44,954 bases of DNA. Origin: Candidatus Eisenbergiella merdipullorum (GTDB taxonomy: Bacteria > Bacillota > Clostridia > Lachnospirales > Lachnospiraceae). The translations under genes were made by a program, and so were the position numbers. The notes under the pieces are model-generated. The model saw only the letters and a list, made by a program, of their open reading frames with translations, had not been told where the DNA came from and did no database searches. Where the stretch lies: contig DWYY01000061.1 of NCBI GenBank assembly GCA_019118445.1, positions 1 to 44,954 of the forward strand, read 5' to 3'. Positions 33,325-41,281 of the stretch are shown piece after piece (position 1 is the stretch's first letter; each line of letters starts with the position of its first letter).

Positions 33325-33753
33325 ATGTTGATCAGGAATAATTTGTTTGATGACTTTTTTGGAGATATGTTTGACGATCCGTTCTTTAAGAGAGGATATG
33401 TTCCGCAGAATCAGTATATGAAGACAGATATCCGTGAAAGAGACGGTCAGTATCTGCTGGAGATCGAGGTTCCCGGTTATACCAGGGAGGATGTGAAGGC
33501 GGAGCTGAAGGACGGCTACCTGACCATCACCGCAGAGAAGAAGGAGCCTGTGGAGAAAGCGGATGAGCGGACCAGATACGTCAGAAAGGAAAGATATTAC
33601 GGCACCATGAAGAGAACCTTCTATGTGGGCGAGGATGTTACAGAGAATGATATCCACGCCGCGTTCAAAGATGGTATTCTGAAGGTGATCATCGAGAAGC
33701 CTCAGCCTAAGAAGATCGAGGAGAGCAAGACCATCATCCCGATCGAAGGCTGA
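33325..33753 (+). CDS. Hsp20 small heat-shock protein
   Basis: ATP-independent chaperone of the alpha-crystallin/Hsp20 family that holds unfolding proteins, 142 residues. A short N-terminal arm (1-35) leads to the alpha-crystallin domain, with DIRERDGQYLLEIEVPGYTREDVKAEL-type strands, AAFKDGILKVIIEKP, and a C-terminal IPI (138-140) that contacts neighbouring subunits. AGGAGGAAG precedes the ATG. It is controlled by CIRCE and stands alone. Length and motifs are fully typical. Confidence 0.93.
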   Translation: MLIRNNLFDDFFGDMFDDPFFKRGYVPQNQYMKTDIRERDGQYLLEIEVPGYTREDVKAELKDGYLTITAEKKEPVEKADERTRYVRKERYYGTMKRTFYVGEDVTENDIHAAFKDGILKVIIEKPQPKKIEESKTIIPIEG

Positions 33754-33829
33754 CCAACATCCGTCAGGGATTTGATTTCATAGATACGTCAGAGAAAGCA
33801 CAGGGGAAGATACCTGTGGCAAGTGGTTC

Positions 33830-33858
33830 CGCCCGGCAGGCCGAAAGGCTGCCGGGCG
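33830..33858 (+). terminator. GNRA-capped stem-loop after hsp20
   Basis: CGCCCGGCA pairs with TGCCGGGCG, then a bulged G and GCC-GAAA-GGC on top, followed by TTTCT. The stem is very stable but the T-run is short. It may serve hsp20 and help separate it from the convergent phosphodiesterase gene. Confidence 0.6.
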
Positions 33859-33878
33859 TTTCTACGTGTCCGGGAATC

Positions 33879-33946
33879 TGTTCTCGGACGGAATCTGTCC
33901 TCGGACAATCCCTGCTCTCAGACGATTTCTGCCCTCAGACAGGCTC
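33879..33946. repeat. Four degenerate 17-bp tandem repeats
   Basis: Units begin at 33879, 33896, 33913 and 33930, each 17 bp and of the form TGTCCTCGGACAATCCC with a few changes. The last unit covers the stop codon of the minus-strand phosphodiesterase gene. No spacers separate the units, so this is not a CRISPR. Confidence 0.65.
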
Positions 33947-34783
33947 AAACCCCTCAAAGATGAACAGCTTAAAATCCTTCCTGCAGGCGTCCAGCTCCTG
34001 CTGGGAGCGGATAGTCCAGGCAACGGGAAGGGCGTGGTACAGGTCACAGCAGATCCGGCGGGAGAGATCATCCCGGTATTTCCAGTTATAGGCGATGAAA
34101 TCCGGTCTGGAAGCGATGTTCGTCAGCATTTTCCCCAGGAGAAAATAGGGCAGGCTGTGATTCCTGTTTTCCTTATTAAAGTTGGTGCAGAGCTGTCCGC
34201 GGAAAACGTCGGGCCGGTGTTTCCGATACCACATCAGCGCGCAGGGATGGAAGGATTCGATACAGTAGGCCCCTTTGTAGTCCTTCAGCAGATCGTTTGC
34301 AGCCATCGGAATGCGGGCATCCCATTTTTCCATTTTGATCTCTACGATCAGAGGGACCTGACCGTTTACCATGTCAAGAAATTCCCGGAAGGTGGGGATC
34401 CGCTCCTGCGTCCCTCCCAGAGAAAGCGACTGCAGTTCCTCAAGAGTCAGCTCACAGACCCGTTTGTCGACGCCGCACATCCGTGTCAGCGTATTGTCAT
34501 GGAAGACGACGGGAATACCGTCCGCGGAAAGCTGCACGTCAAGCTCGATCCCGTATCCCTTTTCCACAGCTCGCCGGAATGCTTTCATGGAATTTTCCGG
34601 GACTCCATGTTTCAGGTCATGGAATCCCCTGTGGGCGTAGAAATGGCCCATGAGCGCGCTGCAGTCCGGGCTGTGGAATCTTGGAATGAGCAACAGGAGA
34701 TACAGGGCGGCCAGCAGGACCGCTATGGTGACGATCAGTATAAAGATCAGTATCGGTAAGCGCATTGATGCCATGATATTCAT
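33935..34783 (-). CDS. Membrane-anchored glycerophosphodiester phosphodiesterase
   Basis: GDPD-family enzyme that would cleave glycerophosphodiesters to glycerol-3-phosphate and an alcohol, 282 residues. One N-terminal membrane helix (about 8-30) anchors a TIM barrel, probably outside the membrane. Catalytic and metal residues are visible: HRGFH (first His), PENSMKAF, ELDVQLSADGIPVVFHD (Glu-x-Asp and second His) and IVEIK. The ATG overlaps the stop of the upstream ATPase gene by four bases, so it is the last gene of the BREX-like ATPase operon. Whether it belongs to that system or is a passenger is open. Confidence 0.85.
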   Translation of the reverse strand: MNIMASMRLPILIFILIVTIAVLLAALYLLLLIPRFHSPDCSALMGHFYAHRGFHDLKHGVPENSMKAFRRAVEKGYGIELDVQLSADGIPVVFHDNTLTRMCGVDKRVCELTLEELQSLSLGGTQERIPTFREFLDMVNGQVPLIVEIKMEKWDARIPMAANDLLKDYKGAYCIESFHPCALMWYRKHRPDVFRGQLCTNFNKENRNHSLPYFLLGKMLTNIASRPDFIAYNWKYRDDLSRRICCDLYHALPVAWTIRSQQELDACRKDFKLFIFEGFEPV

Positions 34784-35988
34784 TTATTTTCTTCCTGTTC
34801 CAGTTCGTCCAGGAAAGGAACGTCCTCCGTAAAGGTCTCCTGTCCGAGTTCATCGATGGTGGTTTTTCCGGCTCTGCCGTACTGATAGAGCTGATCCAGA
34901 AATTCTATGGCGGCCCGGATCTTCGTGCGAAGCAGGTAGCCGCCGGACTGGGTGGCCTCCGTCAGGGATTCGGGAGACACCTCCGGCGTCCACTCGTATG
35001 CTCTGCCGTGAAATTCCTGTATTTTGTAAAGGACGCCATTGATCTCATCTCTGGTCAGCGGCAGGAGCTGAGGGGCCTTTATCAGAAGGTCCAGTACAGA
35101 CTTTGCGGGTTCCTGCGCGTCCGGATAGATGGCTGCCAGGTTTTCGTATTCATGCTTTCCTTCGATTACGTCCTCCGTATAGGAGGCGCTGAGCGCAAAC
35201 AGAGTAAAAGTGGATTCCAGTTCCTTCTCCGGGAACAGAAAATGCGCCATGTTGCGGTAGGCATTCAGCCGCGCCTTCTTTCCGAGCCTTCCCATCAGTT
35301 CCGTTTCGTCGATGAGGATCACCCATCCGTGGTATCCCATCCGGGTAAAGAGATGGCTCATGAATGAGAAATAATCCATGCAGTATTTCGTCTTCGTGAA
35401 ATTCACATTATACTTTACCGTCTGATTGAAAATGCGTTTATATATTTTTTTCAGAGGCGCGTTGGAGATAAAATCTCCTTCCAGATCCGACTGAAGAAGA
35501 AACTTTTCATCGGAATCCTCTGTGTTCAGATAGGAACGGAACAGATAATACAGCTTATCGGTTTCCAGCTGTTTTGCGGCATAGAGCAGCATCTCATTGG
35601 CGATCGGACTGTTCGCGGATATTTTTTCCAGTTCCTGCATGAATCCCGGCTGCTGGCGTCTGGGGAGGTAAGTATTTCGGATGATCTTCTGGTAGACCAG
35701 ATACAGCTTGTCCATGGGTGTTTCCTTGCTCAGAGAGATGAAGGAAACCACCATGTTGTTGGAATGGGCGAGATTGAACACGGTATTGAGCAGATGGGTT
35801 TTCCCCTCTCCGTATTTCCCGCTTATGACCATGCCGCCTGACTTTTCCTGTTCTGCCGCCATGTCCAGCCTGTCTGAAATTTCCTTCATGATCCTGGGGC
35901 GGGCATCTGAAAAATATCTTCCCACAGCCCGGGAAGGGATGCCGGAGCGCAGCGCTTCCACAATATGTCTTGCTTCAAAATCATACAT
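34780..35988 (-). CDS. BrxD-like P-loop ATPase (DUF2791-type)
   Basis: A 402-residue ATPase resembling the BREX ATP-binding family (BrxD/DUF2791). It begins with the family-like RHIVEALRSGIPSRAVGRYF. Walker A is GKYGEGKT (57-64) and Walker B is WVILIDETE (D227, E228) in the pattern HGWVILIDETELMGRLGK. A helical C-terminal part (about 300-385) ends in an acidic tail. AGGAGG lies nine bases before the ATG, which overlaps the upstream ATPase stop by eight bases. In BREX type 2-like loci such proteins pair with a helicase, and a helicase lies divergent 2.2 kb away. Exact subfamily needs a profile search. Confidence 0.75.
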   Translation of the reverse strand: MYDFEARHIVEALRSGIPSRAVGRYFSDARPRIMKEISDRLDMAAEQEKSGGMVISGKYGEGKTHLLNTVFNLAHSNNMVVSFISLSKETPMDKLYLVYQKIIRNTYLPRRQQPGFMQELEKISANSPIANEMLLYAAKQLETDKLYYLFRSYLNTEDSDEKFLLQSDLEGDFISNAPLKKIYKRIFNQTVKYNVNFTKTKYCMDYFSFMSHLFTRMGYHGWVILIDETELMGRLGKKARLNAYRNMAHFLFPEKELESTFTLFALSASYTEDVIEGKHEYENLAAIYPDAQEPAKSVLDLLIKAPQLLPLTRDEINGVLYKIQEFHGRAYEWTPEVSPESLTEATQSGGYLLRTKIRAAIEFLDQLYQYGRAGKTTIDELGQETFTEDVPFLDELEQEENK

Positions 35989-37183
35989 CGTCTTTCACCT
36001 CCTGCATGGCTGTCCGGATCAGCTGCGGGATGCCGACAGCGCCGGTGCGCGCCTGCCGCACGATCTCTTCTGCCCTGGCCAGATCGAGCGGCGCGATGTC
36101 CTTCTGGCGTCCCGCCAGATTTTCCGATATGGAAACGATCACCTCCGGCGTGTACTCCTGCGCCGCCAGGCGGTCCATATCCACCATGTCGGCAAAACGG
36201 TTGAAACGTTCCCCTACGATTTCGTTCTGGATCCTCATCCACAGGGCCTGATAGGATTTCAGGCCGGCATTTTCATCATCGATCAGCGCCCGGTCAAAAG
36301 CGTATACGAACATGATGTTCCGCATGCTGTCTATGTCGTCGATGAGCTGGCGGATACTCTCATAGGTATCCTCCCGTTTCATTTTCGTATAATGGATCGG
36401 CTCCAGGCTGGAACGGCTTATGAGGAGCTCCAGATCGTCCACCGTGATGAACAGGCCGGAATGTCCGCCGATCCGGATGATCTCCGCCAGAGAGCGGAGC
36501 ATATGCCTGGCATTGTATTTGGTGATCCGGCTGGGATAAAAGCCCATCGCCCTCAGCTGTGAGAGCTTGACGGTCCGGTCTCCCTCCAGCCAGGAAAGGA
36601 GCAGTTGCCGGTTTTGTTCCTCCAGAACCGGATAGCCCAGGATGCTTCCGGTGAGCATGCTGCAGGCCAGGGCAAAATTGTTGTCCAGCAGCGGATTGTC
36701 CAGAAAGATCTGCTTCAGCTGCATCCGGATCTCCCTCTTGGTCAGCGCGTCTCCCATCCCGTTTTGGGAAAGATAGTCGATAAATCGCATGCCCTCGGGA
36801 ATCTCTCTGTGATCGAAGCCCATTTCCGCGATCAGATGGCGGCTGGCAGCCACGAGACAGTCCATGATATCGCACTGGCGGAAAATCTCAAAGTATATTT
36901 CGCTGAAATCATGCATCCAGACATCCCGCGCGGAAAACCGTGCGATCTTATAGTCGTGTTTGTGCGCCAGCGCGGCCATCTGCTGAAGGAACCAGGTCTT
37001 GCCGCTTCCCTTCCGTCCCGTTACAAATTTTATCTTGCTGCCGCCGTCCCTGATATACTCCATGAGATATTTTTCCTCCCAGAAATCTGTCAGGAACCGG
37101 ACGCCGCGGCCGGATTCTTCCGGAAATTCCGTTTCCGCCTCTTCCGCAGGCGGCATGACGGCATTTTCAGCGTATTCTGTCAT
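35981..37183 (-). CDS. Second BREX-like P-loop ATPase
   Basis: A 400-residue ATPase distantly like its neighbour. Walker A is GRKGSGKT (56-63), Walker B LFITVDD (244-250), a sensor-1-like MFVYAFDR (about 291-298) and a possible arginine finger in GERFNRF (about 324-330). The acidic N-terminal 30 residues look disordered. Two starts are possible. An ATG at 37204 overlaps the upstream stop but lacks a ribosome site; the ATG at 37183 has AAAGGAG six bases upstream and is preferred. Two different P-loop ATPases in tandem suggest a hetero-oligomer, perhaps acting on DNA with the helicase. Confidence 0.72.
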   Translation of the reverse strand: MTEYAENAVMPPAEEAETEFPEESGRGVRFLTDFWEEKYLMEYIRDGGSKIKFVTGRKGSGKTWFLQQMAALAHKHDYKIARFSARDVWMHDFSEIYFEIFRQCDIMDCLVAASRHLIAEMGFDHREIPEGMRFIDYLSQNGMGDALTKREIRMQLKQIFLDNPLLDNNFALACSMLTGSILGYPVLEEQNRQLLLSWLEGDRTVKLSQLRAMGFYPSRITKYNARHMLRSLAEIIRIGGHSGLFITVDDLELLISRSSLEPIHYTKMKREDTYESIRQLIDDIDSMRNIMFVYAFDRALIDDENAGLKSYQALWMRIQNEIVGERFNRFADMVDMDRLAAQEYTPEVIVSISENLAGRQKDIAPLDLARAEEIVRQARTGAVGIPQLIRTAMQEVKDDV

Positions 37184-37200
37184 CGCTCTCTCCTTTGTCT

Positions 37201-37968
37201 TCATTCATAAAAACGAATCGTTGCGAGGAACTGTTCCTTTCCGTCCTTATCCAGGATACGGATAGCCCGGTTGTTGTTTCTGCTGGGCCCGAACTGGAAT
37301 TTCCTCCCGCTTTTGGTCTCCTCCGTATCGGAATCATACAGCCTGGCGAGGTCAAAGGCAAAGCTCTGCTGGTCATAATCCCTTCTGAAGCGGCTCATGG
37401 GCGCGAGGAACTTATACAGGCTGTTCAGATAAATATCGGCACCGGGCTGCTTCTTCAGCTTCAGGACGGCCAGATCATAGGCGTCGGAAAGCTCGCTGAC
37501 AAAGGTCACCGCATTGAAGTTGGCCTTATTGAGCCGATCCTGTCCGGCCTTTACCTGATCTACAAAGCTCCTGGGACGCATACACTGGACCTTTTTGCGG
37601 TCCAGGTAAATATCCTGATTTTCCGTGTCCAGCCTGACCCTGTAGGGAAACATCTCATACACCGGAAATTCTCCCCGCACATCCACGCCCTTTTCTTCGC
37701 AGGCGGCGAGCATCTGCTGCGCGAAGTCGCCATTTTCAAAATATGTTTTAGAGTCAAAAGCCGCGGCGGTTTCCTGCATCTCCTCAAGCGTGCGGGACAT
37801 GGCCGAAGCAACTTCCGCCATGGCGCTTAAGTCGCGGATAAGGCTTTTGAGATCGCCGTTTTCCCGTTCCCTGCCGACCGCTTTGAAGAGCTTCTGGAGC
37901 GACGCCAGATTATCTTTTAACGCTTTTTCTCCGGGCTGCAGGTCCTCATAAAGATTCTCATAATTCAT
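37201..37968 (-). CDS. Hypothetical protein, first gene of the BREX-like ATPase operon
   Basis: A 255-residue protein I do not recognise. Residues 1-75 are helical and charged, with coiled-coil character. No signal peptide or membrane segment is seen. The middle (about 100-150) is mixed alpha/beta with conserved-looking Tyr and Arg (FPVYEMFPYRVRLD). The C-terminal part ends in alternating strands (RKFQFGPSRNNNRAIRILD). No catalytic motif stands out. AGGAAGG lies five bases before the ATG. It is the promoter-proximal gene, so it may be the adaptor or recognition subunit of the putative complex; this is a guess from position. Confidence 0.7.
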   Translation of the reverse strand: MNYENLYEDLQPGEKALKDNLASLQKLFKAVGRERENGDLKSLIRDLSAMAEVASAMSRTLEEMQETAAAFDSKTYFENGDFAQQMLAACEEKGVDVRGEFPVYEMFPYRVRLDTENQDIYLDRKKVQCMRPRSFVDQVKAGQDRLNKANFNAVTFVSELSDAYDLAVLKLKKQPGADIYLNSLYKFLAPMSRFRRDYDQQSFAFDLARLYDSDTEETKSGRKFQFGPSRNNNRAIRILDKDGKEQFLATIRFYE

Positions 37969-38040
37969 GTTTACCTTCCTGTTCTGTCCGCTTCGTCGGA
38001 CCGCGCGATTTGGCCGCCAGAGCCGGCGGCAGCTACAAAA

Positions 38041-38069
38041 AGTATAGCGGAAATATCGAAAGGTTTCAA
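38041..38069 (-). promoter_or_regulatory. Promoter of the BREX-like ATPase operon
   Basis: On the minus strand TTGAAA (38069-38064) and TATACT (38046-38041) are exactly 17 bases apart. They lie in the divergent spacer between the operon and the helicase gene. No equally good plus-strand promoter was found; TATGCT near 38095 is a weak -10 candidate for the helicase. Confidence 0.7.
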
Positions 38070-38143
38070 CAGAATGTTCCTTAAATATGGAAAATATGCT
38101 AGAATTTCAAAAAAGAGCCGATGTGGGAGGAGGAAGATGGAAA

Positions 38144-39706
38144 ATGGATCTCTATCCCTGGCAGGAGGATTGTCTGAAACGGTGGTTCGGCAACCATGGA
38201 AGGGGAATCGTTCAGGCGGCTACGGGAGCGGGAAAAACCCGGCTTGCTCTCGCCGCGGCGTACCGTCTGCAGAAGAAACTGCAATACAGACTGAAAGTGA
38301 AGATTGTAGTCCCCACCGGCGCTCTGATGCGGCAGTGGAACCGGTCGCTGCGGGAATTCTCTGCGGCCGCGGATGGAGCCGGTTCCGACCCTGCCGACTG
38401 GCAGCGGGAGATCGGCATGCGGGGAAGCGGATTTAAATCCGATCCTGACCGGAGATATATGATCTATGTGATCAATTCCGCACGGTATGAGCTCGCGCGG
38501 CAGATACTGGCCGATCTCAGGAACGGGGATGCTGTGCTCCTGATCGCGGATGAATGTCATCGCTACGAAAGCGGGCAGAACCGGCTGATCTTTGAGTTCC
38601 TTCCCTATATAGAAGCATATCGGGAGCGCTTTTTTTCTCTGGGCCTGACCGCTACGCTGCCCTCCGGTCAGGCGTACAGCTATCTTGCGTCTGTTCTCGG
38701 CCGGAAGATATACAGTTATGGGATGTCCCGCGCTGCTTCCCTGCAAAGCGTCTGTCCATATGATGTGTTTCATGTCGCGCTTTCCTTTCAGGAGGAGGAA
38801 TCCGCCGAATACAGGGAGATAACCGACCGGATGAGCGTTTTATATCGCAGGCTCCTGCGGTATGTTCCGGTTCTCCGGAACATGGGACAGAAGGAGCGCT
38901 TTGAACTTCTCCGCGCGCTGGCTGCGGACAGGGAACCGCTGATCGCGGATGCCGCTTCTCAATATATCAGGCTTTCGTTTAAAAGAAAGAGCCTGGTCTG
39001 CCTGGCGTCTGCCAGGATTGAATGTGCCTGCGAACTGGTAAAGCTGCTGCCTTTCCATGAAAAGATCCTCATTTTCGGGGAGCGGGTCAGCCAGGCGGAT
39101 GAGCTGTACAGACTTCTGGAAAAATGGGAACCGGGAAGGATCGGCCGTTATCACTCTCAGATGGGCCGGCAGGCCAACCGGAGCGCGCTGGAGAGATTTT
39201 CGACCGGTGAGATCCGCATCCTGATCGCCTGCAAGGCTCTGGATGAAGGACTGGATGTGCCGGATGCTTCCATCGGGATCATTCTTTCGGGAACCTCTGT
39301 CCAAAGGCAGCGCATTCAGAGACTCGGACGGATCCTCCGGAAAAGCGAAGGAAAGGACAGAGCGTCCCTTTATTATCTGCACATGGCGGACACGGCGGAG
39401 GACGTCTGCTTCCTGCCGGATTCCGGGGAAGGCCATGTGACGGAGCTGGAATATCTTTCGGGCGTGCGGCGGTTCCTGAATCCGCCCTATGACGAAGCTG
39501 CCGCGGAGATGCTGGACAGCATGCAGAAAAAGGGCCTGCGGCAGGAAAAGACCGGGGAACTGAAACGCTGCCTGCGCCTTGGCAGCGTCCGCGCCGACTG
39601 GCTTAGGGAACTGGGAGAGATTGACGAAAAGCTGCGCAGGGCGCGGCATAACAGCGAAAAAAATTACTGGCTCTGCATGAAAGGACTCGCGGGCGGAAGG
39701 AAATGA
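38144..39706 (+). CDS. Superfamily II DEAD/DEAH-type helicase
   Basis: A 520-residue SF2 helicase/translocase. Motifs in order: Q-like LYPWQEDCL (3-11), Walker A ATGAGKT (26-32), Ia VVPTGALMRQW (55-65), DECH box (136-139), motif III LTATLP (168-173), and in the second RecA domain IRILIACKALDEGLDVP and QRIQRLGRILRKS (arginine fingers). An inserted helical region (about 215-290) separates the RecA lobes. The pattern resembles the helicase partners in BREX-related loci. The open frame starts at 38087, but the ATG at 38144 follows GGGAGGAGG. It is divergent from the ATPase operon, sharing its spacer, so the two probably form one system. Confidence 0.85.
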   Translation: MDLYPWQEDCLKRWFGNHGRGIVQAATGAGKTRLALAAAYRLQKKLQYRLKVKIVVPTGALMRQWNRSLREFSAAADGAGSDPADWQREIGMRGSGFKSDPDRRYMIYVINSARYELARQILADLRNGDAVLLIADECHRYESGQNRLIFEFLPYIEAYRERFFSLGLTATLPSGQAYSYLASVLGRKIYSYGMSRAASLQSVCPYDVFHVALSFQEEESAEYREITDRMSVLYRRLLRYVPVLRNMGQKERFELLRALAADREPLIADAASQYIRLSFKRKSLVCLASARIECACELVKLLPFHEKILIFGERVSQADELYRLLEKWEPGRIGRYHSQMGRQANRSALERFSTGEIRILIACKALDEGLDVPDASIGIILSGTSVQRQRIQRLGRILRKSEGKDRASLYYLHMADTAEDVCFLPDSGEGHVTELEYLSGVRRFLNPPYDEAAAEMLDSMQKKGLRQEKTGELKRCLRLGSVRADWLRELGEIDEKLRRARHNSEKNYWLCMKGLAGGRK

Positions 39707-39725
39707 ACTCCTTCCGCTTTGTTTT
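39693..39725 (+). terminator. Terminator of the helicase gene
   Basis: GCGGAAGG pairs with CCTTCCGC around a nine-base loop, followed by TTTGTTTT. The stem overlaps the helicase stop codon. It marks the right border of the ATPase-helicase cassette. Confidence 0.75.
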
Positions 39726-39742
39726 ATCCTTTTAAAGGTGCT

Positions 39743-40357
39743 TTAGACGTCCTGTTTTTTATCCCTTATCTTACAAAACAGGATTGCCACCGCCGTGCTG
39801 AACGCCGTCGCAAGGATGCCCGGCGCGATCACGGCGGTGGGGCTGGCGCTGCCGTACTGGCTGCGGTAGGCGATGACGGACACGGGGATGAGCTGCAGGG
39901 AAGAGATGTTGATGATCAGAAAGGTGCACATCTCGTTGCTGGCAGAACGCTCCCCTTTTTTGGAAAGATAGGCGGGATTTCCGCGTTCTTCTTCCAGCCG
40001 GGCCAGCTCCTCCATGGCTTTCAGCCCGGCTGGGGTACATGCCCAGCCCAGCCCCAGGATGTTGGCGATAAGGTTTGTGGAAATATACTGTCTGGCTGGA
40101 TGATCTTTGGGGATACGGGGGAATAGGAAAGTGACAAAGGGCTGGATCCCTTTGGTCATGGACCGGATCAGGCCGGATTTGGAGGCAATCTCCATCAGGC
40201 CCACCCAGAGGCCCATGACGCCGATCATAGTAATGCATAGCTGTACCGCTTCCCCGGCCGCGTCCAGCGCGCCGTTTGCGACCGCTTCCATATTTCCCGT
40301 GAGGGCCCCGTAGATGATGCCGATGGCGATCATGACGGCCCAGATGTAATTCAGCAT
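39743..40357 (-). CDS. spmA: Spore maturation protein A
   Basis: Membrane protein with a nucleoside-recognition (Gate) domain, 204 residues and about five hydrophobic segments. In Bacillus subtilis SpmA and SpmB are needed for spore core dehydration. The pattern WVGLMEIASKSGL, LGWACTPAGLKAM, ASNEMCTFLIIN and CKIRDKK fits SpmA. AAAGAGG precedes the ATG. Unlike the usual tandem spmA-spmB operon, spmB here lies divergent on the other strand, 132 bases away. Confidence 0.85.
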   Translation of the reverse strand: MLNYIWAVMIAIGIIYGALTGNMEAVANGALDAAGEAVQLCITMIGVMGLWVGLMEIASKSGLIRSMTKGIQPFVTFLFPRIPKDHPARQYISTNLIANILGLGWACTPAGLKAMEELARLEEERGNPAYLSKKGERSASNEMCTFLIINISSLQLIPVSVIAYRSQYGSASPTAVIAPGILATAFSTAVAILFCKIRDKKQDV

Positions 40358-40489
40358 GAAAACCTCTTTGCTTCCTCTTTTTCTTTATCCTATGCGTCCT
40401 GCAGAGGCAAAAGAACCGGAGGAATGAGACGGCGCGGGGGTTCATACATATAGAATGAATGTGCGCGTATGTGGGAGAGGGAAAGCAGA

Positions 40490-41029
40490 ATGGGAAATGC
40501 TCTTGCTAATCTGTCAAATATCATCATTCCGGCGCTGATCTTTTATGTGGTGGGCTATGGGATGATCCATCATACGAATGTTTATGAGGATTTCATCAAG
40601 GGGGCAAAGGACGGATTTCATACGGTTATCGATATTATGCCCACGCTGATCGGCCTGATGATGGCTGTCGGGATCCTGCGTTCTTCCGGGTTCCTGGAAT
40701 TCTTAGGCAGCCTTATCGGTACGCTGACGGAGTCCCTGGGGCTTCCTGCCCCTGTGGTGCCGGTGATCATTGTCAAACTTTTTTCCTCTTCGGCAGCGAC
40801 AGGGCTGGTGCTGGATATTTTTAAAAATTATGGGACGGATTCCAGGATCGGCATGATGACCTCTATCCTGATGAGCTGTACGGAGACCTGTTTTTATACC
40901 ATGAGCGTCTATTATATGACGGCAAAGGTGACAAAAACCCGGTATACGCTGGCAGGGGCTCTTCTGGCGACAGCCGCCGGGGTAGCTGCCAGCGTCCTGC
41001 TGACGGGACTGTTTGCGCCTGCAGGCTGA
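40490..41029 (+). CDS. spmB: Spore maturation protein B
   Basis: Partner of SpmA, 179 residues with four or five hydrophobic segments. Family motifs are IIPALIFYVVGYGMI, FIKGAKDGFHTVIDIMPTLIGL and the conserved KLFSSSAATGLVLDIF. An in-frame ATG at 40469 lies before the ribosome binding site GGGAGAGGG; the ATG at 40490, eight bases after it, gives the usual 178-179 residues. The stop codon falls in the first unit of a 22-bp tandem repeat. Confidence 0.87.
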   Translation: MGNALANLSNIIIPALIFYVVGYGMIHHTNVYEDFIKGAKDGFHTVIDIMPTLIGLMMAVGILRSSGFLEFLGSLIGTLTESLGLPAPVVPVIIVKLFSSSAATGLVLDIFKNYGTDSRIGMMTSILMSCTETCFYTMSVYYMTAKVTKTRYTLAGALLATAAGVAASVLLTGLFAPAG

Positions 41030-41080
41030 GAGGTTCACATCGGCGGGCTGAGAGGTTTGCATCGGCGGGCCGGGAGGCAG
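41024..41080. repeat. 22-bp tandem repeat at the end of spmB
   Basis: GGCTGAGAGGTTCACATCGG plus CG is followed directly by a copy differing at two bases (41046-41067) and by a partial third copy. The first unit includes the spmB stop codon. It looks like slippage duplication. No function is suggested. Confidence 0.7.
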
Positions 41081-41133
41081 GATGAGAAGGGAGAGCATGG
41101 GATACCTTTCTCTGTGAAAAAGAGCGAAGTAGA

Positions 41134-41267
41134 AAAGTTCAAAAATAAATTGAACTTTGTATCCGCGGGTGATATAATTCTGATCAGAAAAGTGAACTTT
41201 GCAAAAAGAATCTCTCACTAATATTGAACTTTTCGTCAAAACTGAACTTTTGTATAAAAAAGAACTT
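41134..41267 (+). promoter_or_regulatory. Promoter with a TGAACTTT operator array
   Basis: TGAACTTT occurs at 41151, 41193, 41225 and 41243, its reverse complement AAAGTTCA at 41134, and a partial AGAACTT at 41261. The first two form a perfect inverted repeat with a nine-base spacer. TTGAAC (41150-41155) and TATAAT (41173-41178), 17 bases apart, form the promoter, and the -35 is itself part of an operator copy. The other copies lie downstream, in the leader. A protein bound here should repress. The XRE domain encoded just downstream is the obvious candidate. Confidence 0.75.
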
Positions 41268-41281
41268 CCGGAGGATAACAG

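Noticed and set aside
33879..33946. CRISPR array
   Set aside because: The units are contiguous with no spacers, are degenerate, and no cas gene is near.
34780..39706. A complete BREX system
   Set aside because: Only ATPase-like and helicase-like parts are present; no PglZ/BrxZ, BrxX/PglX methyltransferase, BrxA or BrxB was found in the window.
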